12,280 nt of DNA from the NCBI GenBank assembly GCA_013349735.1, contig DUZC01000041.1, forward strand, positions 1-12,280. The letters run 5' to 3'. The stretch is from Rhodospirillaceae bacterium (GTDB taxonomy: Bacteria; Pseudomonadota; Alphaproteobacteria; Rhodospirillales; Magnetospirillaceae). The notes beneath the pieces were generated by a model. That model was not told where the DNA came from. It ran no database searches and was given only the letters and a program-made list of their open reading frames with translations. This document shows positions 1 through 4,969 of this stretch, in pieces. A program made the translations under genes and the position numbers. Positions within the stretch are counted from its first letter, which is position 1. Every line of letters begins with the position of its first letter.

Positions 1-83
1 CTATGTGCGGACCAGAGCAGGCTTTGTCAATCAATGTTCAAAAGCGCATCGTCCTGCCGGAAAGCCAATGCTATGCTCAGCCG

Positions 84-581
84 ATGAGCAATCGCGCCGA
101 CCTTTTTCCTTTACCCGCCCATCACCACGGTGACTGCATTCGCGCGGCCCTGGATGCCGCAGAACGGAAATGCCGGGAACAAAGTGCCAGGCTGACCACC
201 GTAAGGCGCCGCGTTCTGGAACTTGTTTGGCACAGCCACGAACCGGTGGGGGCTTATGCGCTTTTGGACCAGTTAAAACAAGATGGTCATTCTGCAGCGC
301 CCCCTACCGTCTATCGGGCCTTGGAATTTTTGATGGAACATGGCTTGATCCACCGCCTGGAGCGTCGCAACGCTTTTGTTGGCTGCGCTTATCCCGGCGA
401 CACGCATTCGGCGAAATTCCTTATTTGCACCCTTTGTGGCCGGGCGGTCGAACTGGAAGAGCCGGCCATCGACGCGGCCTTGCTGGAAGGTGCCGCCAAG
501 CGAGGTTTCCTGATCACCCGCCAGACCGTCGAAGTGGAAGGCCACTGCCCGGACTGCCAATCCGAGGGGGTTCAATTTTGA
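84..581 (+). CDS. zur: Fur-family transcriptional regulator, Zur type
   Basis: A 165-residue metal-responsive repressor of the Fur superfamily, closest in style to the zinc regulator Zur of alphaproteobacteria, which represses zinc-uptake genes when zinc is replete. The N-terminus carries a His-rich stretch (HHHGDC, residues 13-18). A winged-helix DNA-binding domain follows, with RLT at 36-38, GAYALLDQL at 56-64 and the recognition helix PTVYRAL at 74-80. The C-terminal dimer domain holds two CxxC pairs, C115/C118 and C155/C158, which form the structural zinc site of the family, and a DTHSAKF segment at 106-112. The reading frame is open further upstream (to base 3), but the ATG at 84 gives the usual Zur length and N-terminus. 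No clear Shine-Dalgarno precedes it. A TATGCT box at 72-77 sits so close that a leaderless mRNA is conceivable. The stop overlaps the start of the ChaN-like gene. Zur rather than Fur is inferred from the N-terminal motif; no znuABC genes are visible in the window. Confidence 0.88.
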   Translation: MSNRADLFPLPAHHHGDCIRAALDAAERKCREQSARLTTVRRRVLELVWHSHEPVGAYALLDQLKQDGHSAAPPTVYRALEFLMEHGLIHRLERRNAFVGCAYPGDTHSAKFLICTLCGRAVELEEPAIDAALLEGAAKRGFLITRQTVEVEGHCPDCQSEGVQF

Positions 582-1567
582 CTTTTTTCTGGCGCGTCTG
601 CGGTGCTCTGCTTTTCTGGCTGCTGGCCTGTGAAAGCTGGGCCACCCCCCCGGTTCCCGTGCCGCCATGGCAATCCTCGCTGTCCATCGAACATCCTCTG
701 GTCGGGCAAATCTGGGCCCCCGGAGAAAACCGCTTTTTGTCGGCTGAAGAGCTTGTGCAAAGGCTGAAAGACGCGGACATTACGCTGCTGGGCGAGCATC
801 ATGACAATGCCGACCACCATCGCTTACAGAGTTGGGCTCTGGAAAATATCCTGGCATCGGGACGCCATCCGGTGCTGGCCTTTGAGATGATTCTTCCCGA
901 ACAACAGGCCGCCCTGCAACGCCAAAGGACCGAGCATCCCGATGACCTGGATGGTCTTGCAATTGCCCTTAACTGGGAAAAAAGCCATTGGCCCGCCTGG
1001 CCACATTATCGTCCGCTTTTTGCCCTGGCCCTGACGTCTGAGCTCGAGATCCGGGCTGCCAATATTCCCAATGATCTGGTGCGCAGTCTGGCCAAAGGAT
1101 TACCCCTTAGTCCCGAGGCAAGCCAACATTACCATCTGGACCAGCCGCTTGACCCGGCACTGGACGCCGCCATGGCCGAGGAAATCCGTCAATCGCATTG
1201 CGGTCAAATGCCCGAACAGGCAGTCCCTGGGATGGTCCTGATCCAAAGGGCCCGTGATGCAGCCATGGCTTTGGCAATTAGCGAAGCGGCCGAAGGGGGC
1301 GCCGTGCTGATTGCCGGTGCCGGACATAGCCGCACGGACCGCGGAGCGCCCCGTTTTTTACCAAGCCTGGCACCTGGCAAACGGGTTTTCTCGCTGGCTT
1401 TTGTCGAAGTTGACGATGAACTATTGGAACCAGCCGGTTACGGTGAAGGCCTAGGCAGCACCTTGCCACCCTTCGATGCGGTCTGGTTTACACCGCGTGC
1501 CAATAATGATGATGTTTGTGCAAATCTCGCAAATTTTCTGAAAAACAAAAAAGAAAAAGATAAATAG
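578..1567 (+). CDS. ChaN-family exported (lipo)protein, TIKI superfamily
   Basis: A 329-residue exported protein of the ChaN family (haem-binding uptake, TIKI superfamily), whose members include iron-regulated lipoproteins that bind haem in pairs. Family marks are LLGEHHDNADHH (70-81), AFEMILPEQQ (101-110), the pair Q223/R226 near the middle, and AGAGHSRTDRGAP (246-258). The last matches the family's G-x-G-H-x-R-x-D-x-G-x-P pattern. The start is a TTG at 578-580, chosen because GAGGGG (564-569) lies 8 nt upstream. It also gives an immediate hydrophobic signal sequence. The TTG overlaps the TGA of the Zur gene, so translation is probably coupled. Two export modes fit: lipobox LLAC with lipidated C18, or signal peptidase I cleavage after SWA (residue 22). 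An overlong reading of the same frame from base 170 runs inside zur and is unlikely. The linkage suggests metal-dependent control, but the ligand (haem or other) is not shown by sequence. Confidence 0.85.
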   Translation: MTFFWRVCGALLFWLLACESWATPPVPVPPWQSSLSIEHPLVGQIWAPGENRFLSAEELVQRLKDADITLLGEHHDNADHHRLQSWALENILASGRHPVLAFEMILPEQQAALQRQRTEHPDDLDGLAIALNWEKSHWPAWPHYRPLFALALTSELEIRAANIPNDLVRSLAKGLPLSPEASQHYHLDQPLDPALDAAMAEEIRQSHCGQMPEQAVPGMVLIQRARDAAMALAISEAAEGGAVLIAGAGHSRTDRGAPRFLPSLAPGKRVFSLAFVEVDDELLEPAGYGEGLGSTLPPFDAVWFTPRANNDDVCANLANFLKNKKEKDK

Positions 1568-1588
1568 ACAGGAATGGTTATGCTTTTT

Positions 1589-2086
1589 TCAAAGCAACCC
1601 CTCTTGTTCAACCTGTTCCTTTAACTTCTTGTTTTTTAGCCAAATTTCGTTTTCAAGTTTTTTCAATTTTTTATCAAAATCTTCTATTCGCTCGAACGTC
1701 TTCTGTCGGGCGATAATTTTGTATTGACTGCTCAAACGGCGGACAAACATCTCCAGCGCCACCAAGGCGACCAACACGCTGGACCCGGCGCAAATCCAGG
1801 CGGCAAGAATGCCGAAATGACGATCCACGATCACCACCACGCCCCAAAAGCCAATGGTAACCACTGCCGAAGAACCCACCAGAATAAGGCGTCTGGCAAT
1901 AGCGTCCTGGCGGCCTTTGACCAATTGCTGATCAAAATCGGTAAAGGCATTGGCCAGTTCAGCCCGTGCCAAGGCCTGCCAGGTCTTGAAAGACATGCCG
2001 CGCTCGGTCTTGCCTTCCCGGATCAGATTTTCAAGCTTGCGGACCAGGTAATCCGCGCGCTGTTCAGGTGTAGGACTATCGGACAT
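1589..2086 (-). CDS. Two-helix membrane protein with C-terminal coiled coil, function unknown
   Basis: A 165-residue protein I do not recognise. The soluble N-terminal third (1-64) is amphipathic and charged, with a KTWQALARAELANAF helix at 34-48. Two hydrophobic helices follow, about 66-87 and 92-114, joined by a very short VDRHFG turn. Arginines flank them (R65, R66, R116, R117), so both ends should face the cytoplasm. The tail (120-162) is a Lys/Glu-rich heptad-like region (FDKKLKKLENEIWLKNKKL) that should form a coiled coil; its DNA is visibly AT-richer than the surroundings. The start ATG at 2086 lies 3 nt after the stop of the Panacea-domain gene, with no strong Shine-Dalgarno, so expression probably depends on translational coupling to it. 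By position it could be the effector partner of that gene. An ordinary conserved membrane protein is equally possible. Confidence 0.72.
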   Translation of the reverse strand: MSDSPTPEQRADYLVRKLENLIREGKTERGMSFKTWQALARAELANAFTDFDQQLVKGRQDAIARRLILVGSSAVVTIGFWGVVVIVDRHFGILAAWICAGSSVLVALVALEMFVRRLSSQYKIIARQKTFERIEDFDKKLKKLENEIWLKNKKLKEQVEQEGLL

Positions 2087-2089
2087 TGT

Positions 2090-2653
2090 CTATTCTGATG
2101 TCTTGGTTTTAGGCATCCATCGCTGCACCGACACTGGTTTGCCGTCTTGCGAACGCATGAGTCGTGGACGGAGAACCTGTTGAATGGGGGGCGCACCAAC
2201 AGCGGTCGCAGCCTCTGGCGCCGCCTGCGCCTTCTTACCATAGAAATCGATCATCGCTTGCAAGGAAATCACTGTTCCGGCCCCTTTGGCTAAAGCGTCC
2301 CGATAAGGGGCATGACCATTGACCTGTCGGCTTAAAGCTTCTGCCGAATGAGCGCCAAAACGACGCCAGATGCTATCCAGAAACTGCGTCACCGCCTGAT
2401 CCAGGGGAATTGCTTCGACGGCCGGACGCTGGATCGAGCAAGCCCTGAACACATTAGGCTCAAGCGGACCGAACTCGTCGGCGATGAACAAAGCCGGCAT
2501 CAGCATGCGTCCATGAAAGGCCACGGCAAAATAGGCCTGAGCCAGAAACATCAGCCGATGAAGCTTTTGTGGTTGTAGATACTCATTGTCAGCAATCGAC
2601 CGATCCATAAACCAGAAGGCAATATCAAAACTGGATGGAACCGCAGCGGCCAT
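2090..2653 (-). CDS. Panacea (SocA-like, DUF4065) domain protein
   Basis: A 187-residue soluble protein whose first 140 residues match the Panacea/SocA domain (formerly DUF4065). The domain is found in antitoxins of many toxin-antitoxin pairs and in Caulobacter SocA, the ClpXP adaptor for toxin SocB. Visible marks are DIAFWFMD at 10-17, QKLHRLMFLAQAYF at 29-42 (family form: KLQKLLYFAQAWYL), DEFGPLEPNVF at 59-69 (family form: W-x-x-GPV), and LSRQVNGHAPYRDA at 107-120, where the family has LS-x-x-TH-x-x-x-PW. The tail (142-187) is basic and looks disordered. The start at 2653 is supported by a strong purine run, GGGGAGGGGG, directly upstream on the minus strand. The gene is first in a two-gene operon with the coiled-coil membrane protein 3 nt downstream. 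A perfect palindrome lies about 50 nt upstream of the start. Domain assignment is fairly firm; an antitoxin role is inferred from family and layout only. Confidence 0.8.
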   Translation of the reverse strand: MAAAVPSSFDIAFWFMDRSIADNEYLQPQKLHRLMFLAQAYFAVAFHGRMLMPALFIADEFGPLEPNVFRACSIQRPAVEAIPLDQAVTQFLDSIWRRFGAHSAEALSRQVNGHAPYRDALAKGAGTVISLQAMIDFYGKKAQAAPEAATAVGAPPIQQVLRPRLMRSQDGKPVSVQRWMPKTKTSE

Positions 2654-2703
2654 ACCCCCTCCCCACCTAAGCTGGATTTCTTACATTTTTTACAATCTCG
2701 TGA

Positions 2704-2717
2704 AACGCAATTGCGTT
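2704..2717. promoter_or_regulatory. Perfect 14-bp palindrome upstream of the Panacea gene
   Basis: AACGCAATTGCGTT is identical on both strands. It lies 51 bases before the ATG of the Panacea-domain gene (minus strand), where a promoter is expected. On the minus strand its right half contains TTGCGT, a possible -35 box, with only a weak AATGTA -10 at 17-nt spacing. A dimeric repressor or autoregulator site is a reasonable reading but unproven; no second copy was seen in the window. Confidence 0.4.
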
Positions 2718-2801
2718 AACGCCCCGACAGACCAACCGGTTTCGCCAAGATAAGCCAGACCAGCCCTTGCTCCGACGCCCTTGCGGGGATCGGGCCGGAA
2801 G

Positions 2802-2821
2802 CACCCTTTTGCCAAGGGGTG
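2802..2821 (-). terminator. Hairpin directly after the minus-strand hypothetical gene, possible terminator
   Basis: An 8-bp stem (one wobble pair) with a 4-base loop, CACCCCTT...AAGGGTG in minus-strand reading, begins 1-2 nt after the stop codon at 2823. There is no T-run behind it, so a classical intrinsic terminator is doubtful. It may instead cap and stabilise the 3' end of the mRNA. Confidence 0.3.
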
Positions 2822-2822
2822 G

Positions 2823-3233
2823 TCAGGAATAGCGATTGACGACGTGGCCCTGTGTCTTAAATGTTCCTGCAATCACCTTCATGTTGAACTCGTAGACGCC
2901 AACCCCATGCTGCAGGTCGGTTAAAAACAGCGATGGGATTAAACGTGGGTCCGAGTTGTTTTCACTGGCACCAAAAGCCGCTGCAGACCGCGCAATCAGT
3001 GGGGTAAACTGATTTTGATCGGCAGAGTGCTGCTGGGGATTTTGGCCTAGCCCGCCTTGGCCGGTTTCACCTTCGTAAGTGGATCGCCAGCCACCGCTGA
3101 CCCCCACCGACGAACTTCCTGCCGCACCATCGATCTTTTCGGTCGAGGTAAAACGTCCCCCTGCCGCGATTCGGCTGGGAGCCGAAGCAACATTTGCGCT
3201 AGGAGACGCCGCTACTTTTGTCGTAGCCGACAT
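2823..3233 (-). CDS. Hypothetical Ser/Gly/Ala-rich protein with ordered C-terminus
   Basis: A 136-residue protein that I do not recognise. Residues 1-75 are low-complexity, rich in Ser, Ala, Gly and Gln, and probably disordered. Residues 77-136 look structured, with TPLIARSAAAFG (77-88), RLIPSLFLTDLQHGVGVYEFNMKVIAG (97-123) and the ending VVNRYS. No signal peptide, transmembrane segment or Cys is present. The ATG at 3233 has AGG about 10 nt upstream (AGGTCGGTTTTCCC, minus strand) and a near-ideal TATAAT box lies 61 nt upstream. That promoter, codon use like the neighbours and the absence of a better overlapping frame support a real gene. It stands alone between the Panacea operon and the small secreted-protein gene, all on the minus strand. 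Confidence 0.6.
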   Translation of the reverse strand: MSATTKVAASPSANVASAPSRIAAGGRFTSTEKIDGAAGSSSVGVSGGWRSTYEGETGQGGLGQNPQQHSADQNQFTPLIARSAAAFGASENNSDPRLIPSLFLTDLQHGVGVYEFNMKVIAGTFKTQGHVVNRYS

Positions 3234-3293
3234 GGGAAAACCGACCTTCTAAAACCCCGATTATTAAGGTAGTCCTTCGCCCGGACCGCTTCA

Positions 3294-3322
3294 ATTATAA
3301 TTGCTATTTTTAATGGCAATCA
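3294..3322 (-). promoter_or_regulatory. Likely promoter of the Ser/Gly-rich hypothetical gene
   Basis: On the minus strand a perfect TATAAT (3299-3294) lies 17 nt behind a poor -35 candidate, GATTGC (3322-3317). A better-looking TTGCCA (3319-3314) is only 14 nt away. The -10 box is embedded in a perfect 12-bp palindrome, CAATTATAATTG (3292-3303). Transcription would start near 3287, giving a leader of about 54 nt. Confidence 0.45.
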
Positions 3323-3342
3323 GGCGTAGCAGTTCGCAATTT

Positions 3343-3669
3343 TTACTCAAAAAGCGAAGGAATCCGAAGTTTTGCTACCATCCTCACCGGATAGCCGCCC
3401 CCGCCATGTAGGGTCGTTGCAGCATGCGGCAATTGCGGTCGATACATTGATGGAATTTTAGCCACGGTAACATTTGGATTTGGCGGCGGCCCCTCTTCTT
3501 TGCCTTCTCCGCCATGACCGCCCTCCTTGGCCCCATGCTTCCCGGCTTCGCCACCGCCCCCCTTCGGCTTTTTCTTGCCGGCCATGGCCGGTGACGCGCC
3601 CAAACAGACGGCCAACAGACACAACAGTGTGAAACGCATAAGCTTGCGGATTTTCGGGGAACAATCCAT
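3343..3669 (-). CDS. Small secreted Gly/Lys/Glu-rich protein, function unknown
   Basis: A 108-residue exported protein, not recognised. The start at 3669 gives a basic n-region (SPKIRK), a hydrophobic core (FTLLCLLAVCLGA, 13-25) and a signal peptidase I site SPAMA after residue 30. The mature part opens with GKKKPK, then a Gly/His/Lys/Glu-rich stretch (37-60) with PPPNPN at 61-66. A more ordered end follows, with RPQLPHAATTLHGGGGYPVR (77-96) and the closing LRIPSLFE. Start choice is uncertain. AAGAAGG lies 11 nt before the chosen ATG; the ATG at 3639 gives a tighter signal peptide (MRFTLL...) but no ribosome site, and an in-frame ATG at 3696 lengthens the n-region. The mature protein has no Cys. 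The role may be periplasmic or outer-membrane associated, but nothing in the sequence decides this. Confidence 0.6.
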   Translation of the reverse strand: MDCSPKIRKLMRFTLLCLLAVCLGASPAMAGKKKPKGGGGEAGKHGAKEGGHGGEGKEEGPPPNPNVTVAKIPSMYRPQLPHAATTLHGGGGYPVRMVAKLRIPSLFE

Positions 3670-3804
3670 GCCTGCCAGGACCTTCTTCCAGGGCATCAGG
3701 GAGAACAGAAGTGTGACAGAAATGCAAACAGTTTATAACAAAAAATTATAGAAATTGCCTGTAACAACCGGTTGCAGCCGCCGACCGGTAAATTGCTCAA
3801 ATTG

Positions 3805-3832
3805 TTGCCAAACCCGATTTGGTCTGTAGAGT
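3805..3832 (+). promoter_or_regulatory. Candidate promoter of the undecaprenyl-diphosphatase gene
   Basis: TTGCCA (3805-3810) and TAGAGT (3827-3832) are separated by 16 nt, matching 5 of 6 and 4 of 6 bases of the sigma-70 consensus. Transcription would begin near 3838, leaving a leader of about 38 nt before the ATG at 3876. Found by eye only. Confidence 0.35.
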
Positions 3833-3875
3833 GGCGCCGATTTTCACCTGCCTCGTCATCCGGAGAGCGTCCCAG

Positions 3876-4721
3876 ATGAGCTTGCTTGTTGCCATCCTGA
3901 TTGCCGTCCTGCAGGGCGTCACCGAATTATTTCCTGTCAGCAGTCTCGGACATGCGGTCATTCTGCCGGCGATCTTTGGCTCAAGCATCGACCAGCGCGC
4001 CCCCGAATTTCTGCCTTTTCTTGTCGTCCTTCATTTAGGCACCGCAGTGGCCCTGATGCTTTTTTTCTGGCGCGACTGGTGGAATATTCTTGCCGGACTT
4101 ATGGCCAAGCCCTCCGAGGAAAGAGAGTCCAGCCGGAAAATTCTGCTCTTGGTCGTCATTGCCACTTTACCGGCGGCCATCCTTGGTTTTCTGTTTGAGC
4201 ATCGCCTGAAGCATCTGTTTGGTGTTCCGATCATTGCCGCAGGTTTTTTGTTCGCCAACGGCTTTGTGCTTTTTGTTGGCGAGCGACTGCGCAAGCGCCA
4301 GATGACCCGGGCGACCATCAATGATCTGCGGCAATTAGACTGGCGGGGGGCGCTGTCGATTGGGCTTTGGCAATGTACCGCCTTTCTTCCCGGCATTTCC
4401 CGCTCAGGGGCGACTATGGTTGGCGCGCTTCTGTCGGGCTTGACCCATCGCGCCGCGGCCCATTTTTCTTTTCTGATTGCAACCCCGGTCATCCTGGGCG
4501 CGGCGATTCTTGAGGTTCCGAAGCTTCTGCATCAGACCGCGGCACCGGACATGCTGCTGAACTCGTTGGTGGGGGGGCTGGCCGCAGGACTCACCGCTTA
4601 TGCCAGCATTGCATTCCTGATGCATTATTTCCGCAAGCATGAGTTTGAGGCTCTTGATCCCTTTGCCTATTACTGCTGGCTCGCCGGGGGTTTATCCTTC
4701 CTATTCCTGGCCTTTGCTTAA
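3876..4721 (+). CDS. uppP: Undecaprenyl-diphosphate phosphatase (UppP/BacA family)
   Basis: A 281-residue polytopic inner-membrane enzyme that removes a phosphate from undecaprenyl diphosphate, recycling the lipid carrier for peptidoglycan and other envelope polymers; family members often raise bacitracin tolerance. The first catalytic motif is LQGVTELFPVSSLGH (12-26), with Q13, E17, S22, S23 and H26 at the active-site positions. The second is LPGISRSGATM (171-181), with R176 matching the essential Arg of the family. Several further hydrophobic segments fill the rest, and the length is near the usual 265-280. The usual EFLPVSSxGH is changed to ELFPVSSLGH, a variant I associate with an alphaproteobacterial subfamily. 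The ATG at 3876 is preceded by GGAGAG (3862-3867) at 8 nt spacing; an upstream in-frame ATG at 3819 lacks this and would spoil the N-terminal motif position. It appears monocistronic. It may be one of several UppP paralogues in the genome. Confidence 0.92.
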   Translation: MSLLVAILIAVLQGVTELFPVSSLGHAVILPAIFGSSIDQRAPEFLPFLVVLHLGTAVALMLFFWRDWWNILAGLMAKPSEERESSRKILLLVVIATLPAAILGFLFEHRLKHLFGVPIIAAGFLFANGFVLFVGERLRKRQMTRATINDLRQLDWRGALSIGLWQCTAFLPGISRSGATMVGALLSGLTHRAAAHFSFLIATPVILGAAILEVPKLLHQTAAPDMLLNSLVGGLAAGLTAYASIAFLMHYFRKHEFEALDPFAYYCWLAGGLSFLFLAFA

Positions 4722-4756
4722 TTTTGGTTTCTGACACTGGTTGTTAGAACTCCTGC

Positions 4757-4779
4757 TGTTTGTTGCGTCGCAGCAAGCA
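4757..4779 (+). terminator. Hairpin behind uppP, possible transcription end
   Basis: A 10-bp stem with two G-T wobble pairs and a 3-base GTC loop (TGTTTGTTGC / GCAGCAAGCA) lies 36 nt after the uppP stop. No T-run follows, so intrinsic termination is uncertain; it is the only clear stem near this gene end. Confidence 0.3.
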
Positions 4780-4921
4780 ATGATGTACTCTGCGCGAAGG
4801 CAATAACGTAAGTGCTCGCTCATATCTCAGAATGTTTGCAGAAAATTTAGCGTTCATTTTTCTGTAATATTTTTTGTTTTAACCAGTCCGTTCGACGAAA
4901 CTCCGATGTCCTACAGATTTT

Positions 4922-4943
4922 TATAACTTCTGTTTTGACAGAA
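4922..4943 (+). promoter_or_regulatory. Possible -10 box and inverted repeat upstream of the MaoC-Pta gene
   Basis: TATAAC (4922-4927) resembles a -10 box; no good -35 was found 16-18 nt before it. Immediately behind it is a perfect 6-bp inverted repeat TTCTGT-TTTG-ACAGAA (4928-4943). It would overlap the expected transcription start near 4934, a classic place for an operator or a short 5' hairpin. The remaining gap (4722-4921) is AT-rich and shows no other gene. Confidence 0.3.
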
Positions 4944-4969
4944 ACACCCGATGGTTAAAGGACCAAACA

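Noticed and set aside
170..577. Upstream extension of the ChaN-like reading frame inside zur
   Set aside because: It runs in another frame through the well-conserved Zur coding sequence and gives a Pro/Arg-rich, non-family N-terminus. The TTG at 578 has a strong ribosome site and an immediate signal sequence.
1582..1595. Small GCTTT-TTTC-AAAGC stem between the convergent ChaN-like and coiled-coil genes as a terminator
   Set aside because: Only 5 bp, AT-rich, and partly inside the end of the minus-strand gene; too weak to call.
2690..2872. 60-residue minus-strand frame between the Panacea gene and the Ser/Gly-rich gene
   Set aside because: It overlaps the better-supported gene in another frame, covers the hairpin and the palindrome, and has no ribosome site or family resemblance.
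4935..4960. Perfect TTGACA at 4935-4940 as the -35 of the MaoC-Pta gene
   Set aside because: A matching -10 would fall on the ribosome site (4957-4963), leaving no room for a leader before the ATG at 4970, and no -10-like sequence is there. The hexamer is part of the TTCTGT/ACAGAA inverted repeat.
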